Of a DNA stretch of 64,000 bases, positions 44,709 to 53,116 are shown one piece after another. The translations under genes were made by a program, and so were the position numbers. The DNA lies in IMG/VR virus record IMGVR_UViG_3300027801_002517, positions 1 to 64,000 of that record. One strand, written 5' to 3'. The DNA comes from a virus. The notes under the pieces are model-generated. The model had not been told where the DNA came from and ran no database searches. It worked only from the letters and a program-made list of their open reading frames with translations. How positions within the stretch are numbered: the stretch's first letter is position 1; each line of letters starts with the position of its first letter.

Positions 44709-45630
44709 TCTTATTCTCCATATACCAATTAATTGTTGTTTGTAAACCTTCTTTGAGTTCTACCTGAGCTTCGAATCCCAATCGTTCTTTAGCACGAGAT
44801 GTATCTAAACATCGACGCGGTTGACCGTCTGGCTTGGATGGGTCATAAATAATATCTCCTTTATATCCCATAATATTTGTAATCTCTTTTACAAGATCCT
44901 TGATTTTAATTTCCTTGCCAGTACCAATATTAATAGGCTCTGGACTTAAGTTATCACTATTGATGGCCTTGACAATTGCTTGTCCACAATCTTCAACAAA
45001 TAAGAATTCACGAGAAGCTTCACCAGTTCCCCATAAAGTAATTGATGGATCACCATTTTCTATTGCTTGATGAACTTTCAAGATAAGTGCGGGAATTACG
45101 TGACTAGAAGTCAGATTGAAATGGTCGTGAGGTCCGTACATATTTACTGGAATTAAATTAACACCATTAAAATCGTATTGCTCATGATATGCTTCCACCA
45201 GTCTCATAAGAGTCTTTTTGGCAATACCATAAGGTGCATTAGTTTCTTCTGGATAACCATTCCATAAATCTTCTTCCTTAAAAGGTACAGGTGTGAATTT
45301 GGGATATGCACAAACTGTTCCAAGTAAAATAAACTTAGGGACTTTTGCTTTCATCGCTGAATGAATTATGTTTGTACCCATGATTAGATTGTCATACATA
45401 AACTTTCCGGGATTTTCCTGATTTGCACCAATACCTCCCACACTTCCAGCAGTATGTATAATGACATCTGGAACACTTCTACTGATAACAGTATCAGTGC
45501 ATCTACATTTACGTAAATCATAAGGCTTACTGCCTATTGACCTAACTTGGCTACTGCCAAATGTTTCTTGTAAAATTTTGGTCAGGTTTGTTCCCAAAAA
45601 TCCCGTACCACCTGTTAGTAATATTCTCAC
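44701..45630 (-). CDS. fcl: GDP-L-fucose synthase / GDP-colitose synthase-type epimerase-reductase
   Basis: This is a 309-residue extended SDR enzyme; the start is GTG with a GAGGAG ribosome site. Nucleotide motif TGGTGFLG near the N-terminus; catalytic Y134xxxK138 (APYGIAKK). The epimerase residues of the GDP-fucose synthase family are kept: C107 (GTVCAYP) and H177 (SSHVIPAL); the usual Ser of GSSC is Thr105. GDP-fucose synthase and colitose synthase (ColC) are homologous and both epimerise and reduce a GDP-4-keto-deoxy sugar. The ColD-like enzyme at 55,133 in the same operon makes the ColC reading attractive, but the sequence does not decide between the two. Gmd is not in the window. Confidence 0.8.
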   Translation of the reverse strand: MRILLTGGTGFLGTNLTKILQETFGSSQVRSIGSKPYDLRKCRCTDTVISRSVPDVIIHTAGSVGGIGANQENPGKFMYDNLIMGTNIIHSAMKAKVPKFILLGTVCAYPKFTPVPFKEEDLWNGYPEETNAPYGIAKKTLMRLVEAYHEQYDFNGVNLIPVNMYGPHDHFNLTSSHVIPALILKVHQAIENGDPSITLWGTGEASREFLFVEDCGQAIVKAINSDNLSPEPINIGTGKEIKIKDLVKEITNIMGYKGDIIYDPSKPDGQPRRCLDTSRAKERLGFEAQVELKEGLQTTINWYMENKNA

Positions 45631-45653
45631 TAGTAATAATCTCCTCTAAAATA

Positions 45654-46358
45654 TTATAATCCCTTTGCTAACCAACCACCATCAACGTATATATCTTGTC
45701 CTGTTATATAGGAAGATGCGTCGGATGCAAGAAAAACAAAAGTACCAACCAGATCCTTGGGTGTTCCCCATCTATTTAGCATTGTTTTTTGAGATCTCTG
45801 CTTGTATGTTTTTTCGTCTTGCCAACTATTCTTTGTCATCTCTGTAATAAAGTATCCAGGTCCAACATTATTAACTCGAATACCATATTTACCTAAATCT
45901 AGTGCGGCTGATTTCGTTAGCTGCTTTAAAGCACCTTTAAATGCAACATAAGCAGGATTGTTTGGAAAGGCCAGTTCTGCATTTAGACTAGTGACATTAA
46001 TAATTGATCCTCCACCAGCACTTTGCATTTTAGGAGTAATGTATTGTATTAATTTATATGGAGCTTTTAAATTTACTTCATATGTTTGATTCCAAAATTT
46101 ATCAGGATAGTCCACGAAATCTGAAACATGTGTGACTCCTGCATTGTTAACTAAAATATCAATTGTATCAAATTTATCAAGATGTGTTTTCACTTGATCG
46201 TGATTTGTTATATCACACAGAATTGTATCATCACTTTCAATGATATCCAACCCGATAACATTAGCACCAAATTCTCTTAATCCATCTGCAATAGCTTTGC
46301 CGTTTCCTCTAGCGGCACCAGTGACAATAGCCACTTTATGTTCCAATGAAAATATCAT
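45654..46358 (-). CDS. Short-chain dehydrogenase/reductase
   Basis: This is a 234-residue classical SDR with all core motifs: TG-AARGNG at 13-20 (cofactor binding), NNAG at 71-74, Ser124, Y137xxxK141 (NPAYVAFK), and a C-terminal DGG. It is probably NAD(P)-dependent. The substrate is unknown; in this operon it may reduce a keto group on a sugar precursor or a lipid/aldehyde substrate linked to the class III aminotransferase further up. Its 5' end overlaps the VOC gene by 4 bases. Confidence 0.8.
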   Translation of the reverse strand: MIFSLEHKVAIVTGAARGNGKAIADGLREFGANVIGLDIIESDDTILCDITNHDQVKTHLDKFDTIDILVNNAGVTHVSDFVDYPDKFWNQTYEVNLKAPYKLIQYITPKMQSAGGGSIINVTSLNAELAFPNNPAYVAFKGALKQLTKSAALDLGKYGIRVNNVGPGYFITEMTKNSWQDEKTYKQRSQKTMLNRWGTPKDLVGTFVFLASDASSYITGQDIYVDGGWLAKGL

Positions 46359-46786
46359 AGTTCTTCTACCAATTCGATTAGAGTTCCATCTGGGTCTTTA
46401 CAAAATGTAAGCATAACAGGAAAATCTGGAGATTTTTGTGGTTCGCATATAACAGTTACGTCATTTTCTAATAGCTTGTCATATAATTCCGAAAGGTTTT
46501 CTACAGTAACTGCGAAATGAGAACAACCAATATAGGTTATATCCTTATTTAATGTAATGACACCCTCGTGAGATTTATAATGTAATAACTCTACAAGCCC
46601 TCCATCATTATCTGTCATTTTAACAGTCCTGACATTCACTCCTTTTAGCCCAGAAAAGTTATCGATGTGCTGTCCAGACTCATCTGCTTCTACTATAATA
46701 GAGAATCCTAAAATGTTTGTATAAAAATGAATAGATTTTTCCAAATCTCCAACAGTTATTCCCACATGTCTAAATTTAACACTCAT
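46355..46786 (-). CDS. VOC (glyoxalase-fold) metalloprotein
   Basis: This is a 143-residue protein with two beta-alpha-beta-beta-beta modules and all four metal ligands in place: H7 (FRHVGITV), E66 (LVELLHY), H90 (SHFAVTV) and E138 (TLIELVEEL). Members of this superfamily include glyoxalases, epimerases and dioxygenases. Within a sugar operon it may be an epimerase or isomerase, but the reaction is not evident. It overlaps both neighbours by 4 bases. Confidence 0.8.
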   Translation of the reverse strand: MSVKFRHVGITVGDLEKSIHFYTNILGFSIIVEADESGQHIDNFSGLKGVNVRTVKMTDNDGGLVELLHYKSHEGVITLNKDITYIGCSHFAVTVENLSELYDKLLENDVTVICEPQKSPDFPVMLTFCKDPDGTLIELVEEL

Positions 46787-47493
46787 TTATTTTTCCTCGC
46801 AATTGAAAACAACATCGGTTCTTTTGAGAATCTAACTAATACATTAAACCAATGTGAAACTTCTAGTGGTGTGTCGTAATTTGGTTTGTATGGTATAGGC
46901 AACTTTCGGAATAATTTTATCAAAGGTTTCAGATAAGGGTATTTCCATAAAAAGGGTAACTGAAAAAAGTGTTCCACATAAATGTCTTCAAATCCTGCTA
47001 ATAACAGTGCTTCAGCAAGTGATTGTTTAGTCCAAGGTGTTACATGGGTATGATCACAATAGAATGGTCCCCAGTACGTATATTCCCATGCAGGTGTCAT
47101 CATTACAGCAGTGCCTCCTGGTTTTAAAGCCTCATAGGTCGCATTCATCAATCCCATAGGATTTTTCATATGTTCAATTACTGATTTAGTAAAAATCAAA
47201 TCATATTGCCCAGCATATTCTGGAGGTAAACTTTCAGATTCCAAATCAATTATTAAACTTTTGTGACCTTCAACCATATGAGTCATTAAATCAAATCCTG
47301 TGACATCAAATCCCATATCAGAGAAAACGTCTAAATATTCTCCTCTACCACATCCTAAGTCTAAAAACTTACCAGATGTCTTGCCTGTTCTTTTTACTAA
47401 TTCCTTTCCAAGTGCATATGGATATTGTGTTTTAGGAGTTTTTTTATCGGAATAAGTGATATCTAAATATTTTTCATTATTCATTATACTCAT
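46783..47493 (-). CDS. SAM-dependent methyltransferase
   Basis: This is a 236-residue class I methyltransferase. Motif I is LDLGCGRGEY at 44-53, followed by an acidic motif II region (GFDLM) and a motif IV-like FTKSVIEHM. The C-terminal third is rich in aromatic and Pro residues. The target may be a sugar hydroxyl or carboxyl, or a lipid, in the surface-sugar pathway. An internal ATG at 47,484 is an alternative start. Confidence 0.8.
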   Translation of the reverse strand: MSIMNNEKYLDITYSDKKTPKTQYPYALGKELVKRTGKTSGKFLDLGCGRGEYLDVFSDMGFDVTGFDLMTHMVEGHKSLIIDLESESLPPEYAGQYDLIFTKSVIEHMKNPMGLMNATYEALKPGGTAVMMTPAWEYTYWGPFYCDHTHVTPWTKQSLAEALLLAGFEDIYVEHFFQLPFLWKYPYLKPLIKLFRKLPIPYKPNYDTPLEVSHWFNVLVRFSKEPMLFSIARKNK

Positions 47494-48743
47494 TGTAGCA
47501 CTCCTTCCAAGACATCAAATGCCTCATTTATTGCTTCTACTGTTATAGTGAGAGGTGGTCCTAGCTTGATAGATTTACTCCAAGTATTGACTGGAAATAT
47601 ACCATTGTTGAAACAAAACTCAACCACTTCATCTGCTGTTTGTTTATCTTTAAAGATTATACCTGCAACCATTCCTTTAACATTTACATAAGAAATGGAA
47701 TCATATTTTTCTAATGTTCTCAGTCTGTCTTCAAATACTTCCACTCTTTTAGACAAGTCTTCTTGAAATTGTTTGCTTGTTAAGTAGTTTAAATTAGCTA
47801 ATCCTGCTGCACAACACAAAGCATTGCCTGCATGAGTACTACTCAAGTTAGTATCGACATCAATAATTTCTTTAGTAGATAGAACAGCAGACATTGGCAA
47901 TGAAGAAGTTATAGCTTTACCCAAACAAATAATATCTGGTTCATAGTCACCATATGTCATATATCCGTACAGTTTTCCCATTCTATAAAATCCAGATTGA
48001 ATTTCATCAAAGCAAACCAATGCACCATTATCTCTAGCAAATTTGTATAAATTTTGCAGGTATGATTGTGGATACATTTGTGCGGTTGGTCCTTGATATG
48101 TTTCAATAAAGAATGCGGCAATTTGTTCTGGTGGTGGTAATAAACTTGCATCGAATGCCTCGTCTTTATCGTATGGAAAATCAATAAATATAATATCGTC
48201 ATCAACAAGATTGGACCACTTAGTGCTATCCTTGTTGCCACAGATTAGATCAGAGCCAACAGTCCTACCATGATAACTACCATTGAAACTGACAATATAT
48301 TTTTTGTCATTCTTTTTAGCCCATATCTTTATTAACCTATAGGCAGCATCAGTGGCTTCACTACCTGAATTTAATAGAACAACTTTTTCAAAATGGTCAG
48401 GCGAACAATCTAAAAGTTTTTCTGCAAATTGTTTTCTAATATGCGTATAGTACTGATATGAGTATACTAAATCATCATCCAATTGTTTCTTAATTGCATT
48501 ATTTATTTCAGAATTAGAGTGTCCTGCATTAGATACAAAAATACCCGAAGAAAAATCTATCCATTTGTTTCCATCTTCGTCAAAAATAGAAAAGTCTTTT
48601 GCTCTATTCCACCAGATAGGAGATTGAGGATTTATAGAAGTAGATTCATAGTTATACCTTATACTATCTCGTTCCTCATTATAAAGTTTAAAGTCATTTC
48701 TAATAATTCGATGTTTAGTTTCTATCAGATTTACACTCGGCAT
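47490..48743 (-). CDS. Class III PLP-dependent aminotransferase
   Basis: This is a 417-residue enzyme of the ornithine/GABA/glutamate-semialdehyde type. Features: SGSEATDAA at ~126-134, the D-E-I/V-Q motif with D246 (CFDEIQSGF), and the PLP lysine K276 (CLGKAITSSLP). The substrate is unknown. In some polysaccharide clusters such enzymes aminate a keto sugar or make an amino-acid substituent; the neighbouring CMP-sugar synthetase, methyltransferase and VOC genes suggest a shared pathway. Length is normal for the class. Confidence 0.85.
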   Translation of the reverse strand: MPSVNLIETKHRIIRNDFKLYNEERDSIRYNYESTSINPQSPIWWNRAKDFSIFDEDGNKWIDFSSGIFVSNAGHSNSEINNAIKKQLDDDLVYSYQYYTHIRKQFAEKLLDCSPDHFEKVVLLNSGSEATDAAYRLIKIWAKKNDKKYIVSFNGSYHGRTVGSDLICGNKDSTKWSNLVDDDIIFIDFPYDKDEAFDASLLPPPEQIAAFFIETYQGPTAQMYPQSYLQNLYKFARDNGALVCFDEIQSGFYRMGKLYGYMTYGDYEPDIICLGKAITSSLPMSAVLSTKEIIDVDTNLSSTHAGNALCCAAGLANLNYLTSKQFQEDLSKRVEVFEDRLRTLEKYDSISYVNVKGMVAGIIFKDKQTADEVVEFCFNNGIFPVNTWSKSIKLGPPLTITVEAINEAFDVLEGVLQ

Positions 48744-49459
48744 TTATTTAAGCTTTCTAGCAAAACATTTTCTTGGATTTCCAACTGATGAGTTAATAAA
48801 TCAAATTCATACTGGGCATCGACTTCAGTAATAAATTCTGATTCATATGGAAGGATTTTGGTTGAAAAGGCAGAATTGCCAGACTCTATAGTTTCCCTTT
48901 TAGTAATATCTAAATAACCATTAGGTTGATATGCTTTAGGAAATTTTTGTCTTGGTAAATTTGTATAATCTTTTATACCATCAAAATCCTCAAAGAATCC
49001 TTCGCAATATCCTTCTTCACCTAATTTAAAAACCTTATAGGGAGATTCTGGTAATTCATGCATTGACCTCAATGCACTCATTCGGTGCCTGTTATCAAAA
49101 TAAAACTCTATACAATTGTCTATGTTCTCTGGATTCCGCAAAGGCGTTGTTGGTCTGACATATGCAACATCATTAACATCGTATAACTGAAAAAAGTGAT
49201 TAATAACTTGCCAATCTGATGAGTTATCCTGAGCATATTCTTCTGGTCTCTTTAAAATCTCTGCCCCATAAGATTTGGCAACCTCTGCAATTTCATCGTC
49301 TTCTGTTGAGACAACAATTTTATCAATTAAAGAACTCATCTTACATGCTGTAATACTATAAGATATGAGAGGATGTCCTTGTAATAGTTTAATGTTTTTT
49401 CTTGGAACACCTTTACTACCACCTCTAGCGGGAATCAATGCAATCAATTTTTTAGACAT
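48731..49459 (-). CDS. neuA: CMP-nonulosonate (sialic/legionaminic acid) cytidylyltransferase
   Basis: This is a 242-residue protein with the N-terminal CTP-binding signature of the family (IPARGGSKGVPRKNIK). A later YVRPTTPLRNPENID segment resembles the RPTSPLR motif, and QPNGYLDI follows the family pattern near the C-terminus. It couples CTP to a nonulosonic acid to give CMP-sugar, the donor for sialyltransferases. It lies beside the NeuB-type synthase gene and in the same operon as a GT29-type transferase, giving synthase, activation and transfer steps. Confidence 0.85.
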   Translation of the reverse strand: MSKKLIALIPARGGSKGVPRKNIKLLQGHPLISYSITACKMSSLIDKIVVSTEDDEIAEVAKSYGAEILKRPEEYAQDNSSDWQVINHFFQLYDVNDVAYVRPTTPLRNPENIDNCIEFYFDNRHRMSALRSMHELPESPYKVFKLGEEGYCEGFFEDFDGIKDYTNLPRQKFPKAYQPNGYLDITKRETIESGNSAFSTKILPYESEFITEVDAQYEFDLLTHQLEIQENVLLESLNKCRV

Positions 49460-50273
49460 TTACTGTTTTCCTTAATTTCTTTGCGATTGGGATCTCTGAA
49501 TCATACACTACCTTCTTACCATCACCCAACATCAATTCAATTTTACGAATTGCCTTACATAGTGCGTCAGCATTCTCGATAGAAGCAGCTTGATCGGAAC
49601 CATAGTCTGCTCTATCGTGTGTAATATGGAACTCTATACATTCTGCACCTATTGCAGTTGCGGCAACACATGCGTCGTGACCATTATAGTGGTTGGAAAA
49701 TCCAACCTTACATGACGGATGTTGTTGCTTTAGAGTTTTAATGTGAAGAAGATTTAATTCTTCTGCTTTGGTAGGGTAGGTACTAGTACAAGCAAGAATA
49801 AATTCTATGTTATCTAAAATAGACATAGCAATATTTATTTCTTCCTCTGTACACATCCCAACCGATAAAATAATAGGCTTTCCTGTTTCGTTTAGCTTGT
49901 TCAAAAAATTAGTGTTTGTTACAAGTGCAGATGCCACTTTGTGATATTTCACATCAAGGCATTGTACATCATCTATACTTTTCACATCCCAACAGGAAAC
50001 AATAAAATCTAATCCCATATCTTCAGAATACTGTTTAAGACCTTTATATTGTTCAATAGAAAATTCTAATCCTTCTTTTTGATCTCTATTAGTATCTCCC
50101 CAAGGTGACTCTCTTGGTGTATCTAATTCTTCTTTAGTATAAACACTTTCAATATCTCTCTTTTGAAATTTTACAGCATCCGCCCCTGCTTGATATGCTT
50201 GTTTAATTAATCGTTTGGCCAGTTTAATACTTCCATTATGATTAATTCCAATTTCCGCAATGATATAAGTCAT
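49452..50273 (-). CDS. neuB: NeuB-type nonulosonic acid synthase, lacking SAF domain
   Basis: NeuB enzymes condense phosphoenolpyruvate with a six-carbon amino sugar to a nonulosonate. The ATG at 50,273 is preferred over 50,324: it has AGGAAA upstream, begins MTYIIAEIGINHNG as in the family, and avoids most overlap with the SDR gene. The 273-residue chain covers the TIM barrel (IIAEIGINHNG, KFQKRD, GFSNHYNGHDA, IEFHITHDRADYG). It stops where the C-terminal SAF (antifreeze-like) domain of typical ~345-residue NeuB proteins should begin. That domain normally closes the active site of the partner subunit, so activity may need another protein. Confidence 0.75.
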   Translation of the reverse strand: MTYIIAEIGINHNGSIKLAKRLIKQAYQAGADAVKFQKRDIESVYTKEELDTPRESPWGDTNRDQKEGLEFSIEQYKGLKQYSEDMGLDFIVSCWDVKSIDDVQCLDVKYHKVASALVTNTNFLNKLNETGKPIILSVGMCTEEEINIAMSILDNIEFILACTSTYPTKAEELNLLHIKTLKQQHPSCKVGFSNHYNGHDACVAATAIGAECIEFHITHDRADYGSDQAASIENADALCKAIRKIELMLGDGKKVVYDSEIPIAKKLRKTVNV

Positions 50274-50295
50274 AACATTTCCTATTGTTTTTGGT

Positions 50296-50943
50296 TTATA
50301 AGACATAATTTGATTTTCCGCCATCGAAATTAATGGTTACACCCGTGAGATATTTAATGTCTTTATCTACAATAGAAGATATAAAATCACCTATTTCTTT
50401 TGTTGTACCAACTCGTTTAACTGGTATTCTATCCTCAAGTTTAGGAATATCCTTACACAAAGTTTTCAATCTATCTGTGTATATTGGACCCGGTGCAATG
50501 TTGATACAAGTAATTCCTCTATCACCTAAAATTTTGCTCAAGCATTTAAAAACACTAACAAATGCAATTCGGTACGCATTTGACAACATAAGTTTAGTAT
50601 CTGGCTCTTTAATGTTGTATGATGTTATCAGAAAAATATATCCGTTATCGTTTATTTGTGCCTCTTGGATAATTTTCAAAAACCCATAGAACAGTTGATT
50701 ATGGTATAAATCACAATCTTCTTTAGTAATTTCATGAAATGGTTTGGAGGGTGGACCACCAGTATTTAATACTAAAATGTCTATAGGATCTTGATCATTT
50801 AGAAAAGATTCTATTTGTTCTATATTAGATGTATTCAATTCTTTAGAAGAAGTTGCTTTAACATCACAACCTATAGATACTAAAGAATCTGTAATTCCTT
50901 TTCCTATGCCTCTACTACCAGCAGTAACTAATGCTTTTTTCAT
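50296..50943 (-). CDS. Atypical SDR without the YxxxK motif
   Basis: This is a 215-residue Rossmann protein with TAGSRGIG at 7-14, a DGGKS C-terminus and NTGGP in place of NNAG. The classical catalytic YxxxK is absent: Y124 is followed by RIAF. The pattern is like FabG-like SDRs with KEPDTKLMLSNAYR-type helices (LSNxxR), in which catalysis uses other residues. It sits between two NeuB-type synthase genes, so a nonulosonate-related role is inferred. It overlaps the upstream gene by 4 bases. Confidence 0.65.
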   Translation of the reverse strand: MKKALVTAGSRGIGKGITDSLVSIGCDVKATSSKELNTSNIEQIESFLNDQDPIDILVLNTGGPPSKPFHEITKEDCDLYHNQLFYGFLKIIQEAQINDNGYIFLITSYNIKEPDTKLMLSNAYRIAFVSVFKCLSKILGDRGITCINIAPGPIYTDRLKTLCKDIPKLEDRIPVKRVGTTKEIGDFISSIVDKDIKYLTGVTINFDGGKSNYVL

Positions 50944-51656
50944 TTTAAAACTCCATTGCCACAGGCACTCTTACATATGTTTATATTTTCAATTAGTTCC
51001 TCGACAGTATCTATACCTACTGCCCAAATATTATCTGGAAACTCTACATCTGAATTATCATCTTTAACATAAAAAAGCATATCGGTTGGATCGTAACAAG
51101 ACGCTAAAAGTAAATTGATTGGATTGTCACAATGACTGCCATATCCTACATGGTCCCAGTAATTTCTAAGAGTTTTTATAATAGATAAATTTGTTTCTTC
51201 TAATTCTACAGAATCTCGATTTGTATATATTAGCCTAATATCACCCTCAATATCAGATAACAACTCAGATAATTCTAATATATCTTTTTCAGAACACAAA
51301 CCCACGGAAACCAGAATGGGTTTTTTAGTTTTTGCTAATGTAGTAATGAGATTCTTATTAAAGACTCCATCTCGTATTACTTTATAAAAGTCTACCTGAA
51401 GTTCTTCAAAAAAATCAATTAGCTCTTCGTTTGTGATAGCAACACCAAAAAGTTTCCCTTCACTCTTAGTCATTCCATATAAATCATCATAATGACTCCA
51501 ATCAAAATATAGATGTGATTTTCGTTGTCTATGATCTTCTTCTCTGATTTGAAATGTCAATCCATCCAGCCCTTCAACAGAACATAAATTCCTGACATAC
51601 TTTTTTGCCAATTCATAGTCACCTAAATGATTTTGTCCAATCTCTGCAATTATCAT
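50940..51656 (-). CDS. Divergent NeuB-like TIM-barrel protein
   Basis: This 238-residue protein begins MIIAEIGQNHLGDYELAKKY, the NeuB signature, but several later motifs differ: FQIREED for FQKRD, and no SDHT/EKHxT motifs. It too lacks the SAF domain. It is a paralogue of the protein at 49,452. It could be a second synthase for a different nonulosonate, or a partner or regulator of the first. Confidence 0.6.
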   Translation of the reverse strand: MIIAEIGQNHLGDYELAKKYVRNLCSVEGLDGLTFQIREEDHRQRKSHLYFDWSHYDDLYGMTKSEGKLFGVAITNEELIDFFEELQVDFYKVIRDGVFNKNLITTLAKTKKPILVSVGLCSEKDILELSELLSDIEGDIRLIYTNRDSVELEETNLSIIKTLRNYWDHVGYGSHCDNPINLLLASCYDPTDMLFYVKDDNSDVEFPDNIWAVGIDTVEELIENINICKSACGNGVLK

Positions 51657-51670
51657 AATACATTTCCTTA

Positions 51671-52375
51671 TTAATTATTAAGTATTAATTCTTTTAATCG
51701 CTCATCAACTGTTAGTATGTCGTCTCTTTCCAAAAGATTTTTAAAAGCAAAAATTTGTTTTTTAATTGCCATATCACCATGTGTTCCTCCAGTTGGTGGA
51801 GGAGGTCCATCTAAAGGATTGTAAAAACCATCGGCATATGCTTTATCTGTTTGGTAAAAGTCAAATCCAGTGACGTATAGCTCTGCAACTGGACACTCTA
51901 TCAACATAAGAACACTCAAAGTGCCAGTATATGGCTGACAACCTATCATATTATATATCTCTTGATATTTTTTTACACCTATCCACTCAAAGGGAATATC
52001 GTTTGTATTAATGGATTCTGCATTATGAACAACATCACCAATATGATCTTCAGCCCAAGACATATAATTATCTTCTTTGATTCTCGTACCATATATCAAA
52101 GGACATACTAACATTTTAAGAGCATCAAAATCTTCTTTATAATTTTCAATGTTATCCTTCAGTCCGGGAATCCAATCAGTTCCAAAGTTATGAAACAATA
52201 TATCAGTTCTTGACCCATAATCATTGTTCAGTTCATCATTTGTCCAAAAGTGATTTGGTCTACATACTACATCAAATGAATCAATAAGCTCCCCATCATT
52301 ACTACCTTTAAGACCAGTCGATGGACCTACAATTACTACTCTTTTATCGCCTACAAAATTACATAACACAGACAT
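51671..52375 (-). CDS. GT29-type sialyltransferase-like glycosyltransferase
   Basis: This is a 234-residue protein with the marks of family GT29, best known from eukaryotic sialyltransferases. The L-motif region is residues 13-41 (VVIVGPSTGLKGSN..., then IDSFDVVCRPN); YGSRTDILFHN follows at 53-63. An S-motif-like stretch lies at 148-173 (PYTGTLSVLMLIECP, then YVTGFDFY), with a late His (H199). There is no signal peptide or membrane anchor, unlike Golgi enzymes. With the CMP-nonulosonate synthetase and synthases in the same operon, it probably transfers the activated sugar to a virion or host-surface acceptor. Confidence 0.65.
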   Translation of the reverse strand: MSVLCNFVGDKRVVIVGPSTGLKGSNDGELIDSFDVVCRPNHFWTNDELNNDYGSRTDILFHNFGTDWIPGLKDNIENYKEDFDALKMLVCPLIYGTRIKEDNYMSWAEDHIGDVVHNAESINTNDIPFEWIGVKKYQEIYNMIGCQPYTGTLSVLMLIECPVAELYVTGFDFYQTDKAYADGFYNPLDGPPPPTGGTHGDMAIKKQIFAFKNLLERDDILTVDERLKELILNN

Positions 52376-52378
52376 GTT

Positions 52379-53116
52379 TTAGTTTCCTTGGTAGATGGGA
52401 ATTGGAATCATCTTGTGTTTGTTTTGATTGTGTAGTCTGTTGTAGATTTCTGTAACTTCCTTCTGTCTATCTGTCAATTCAGACACACCATCATATTCCA
52501 TAACCCATTCCAGTTCCTCATAGGTGGCACCAATTTGATCTTCATCTGTCCTACCATCATCCCACAAACCATCAGTCGGAGAAGCAACCAGAATCTCTTC
52601 ACATACACCAAGTTGTTTTGCCATTTCACGAACATCTGTCTTAGTAAGATTAGCAATCGGTGAAATGTCAACTCCTCCATCGCCATACTTTGTGAAGAAT
52701 CCAACGCCAAAGTCTTCTACTTTATTTCCTGTCCCGACTACAATACCATTATGTACTTGTGCAATTTGATACAACGTAGTCATACGAAGTCTTGCCCTAC
52801 TATTTGCTAATGCAAGGTCGTCACATTCAATCGCATCTAAACCAGAGATGAAAACATCATACATAGCAGAAAGATTGATATCTCTATGAGACACATTCGG
52901 ATGGCTATCTTTTAACCATTCAATATGGTTCAACCCACGAAGATGCTGATCAGGTGCTTGATGAATAGGCATAGTGAGTAGAATTGTGTCGATATCGGTT
53001 AAAGCACAAATCTTTGAAGTAAGAGCGGAGTCAATTCCTCCTGATACTCCAACAACTAAACTCTTGATGCCATACTGATCACAATATTGCTTAATCCATT
53101 CAGAAATCTTATTCAT
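52379..53116 (-). CDS. nadE: NAD synthetase (ammonia-dependent)
   Basis: This is a 245-residue PP-loop enzyme with SGGIDSA at 25-31, GTGNKVEDF, and KYGDGGVDISP, followed by a GLWDDGRTDEDQIG segment, all typical of NadE. It amidates nicotinic acid adenine dinucleotide to NAD. In this operon it may supply cofactor for the UDP-sugar dehydrogenase and SDRs, or restore NAD during infection. It overlaps the dehydrogenase gene by 4 bases. Confidence 0.85.
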   Translation of the reverse strand: MNKISEWIKQYCDQYGIKSLVVGVSGGIDSALTSKICALTDIDTILLTMPIHQAPDQHLRGLNHIEWLKDSHPNVSHRDINLSAMYDVFISGLDAIECDDLALANSRARLRMTTLYQIAQVHNGIVVGTGNKVEDFGVGFFTKYGDGGVDISPIANLTKTDVREMAKQLGVCEEILVASPTDGLWDDGRTDEDQIGATYEELEWVMEYDGVSELTDRQKEVTEIYNRLHNQNKHKMIPIPIYQGN

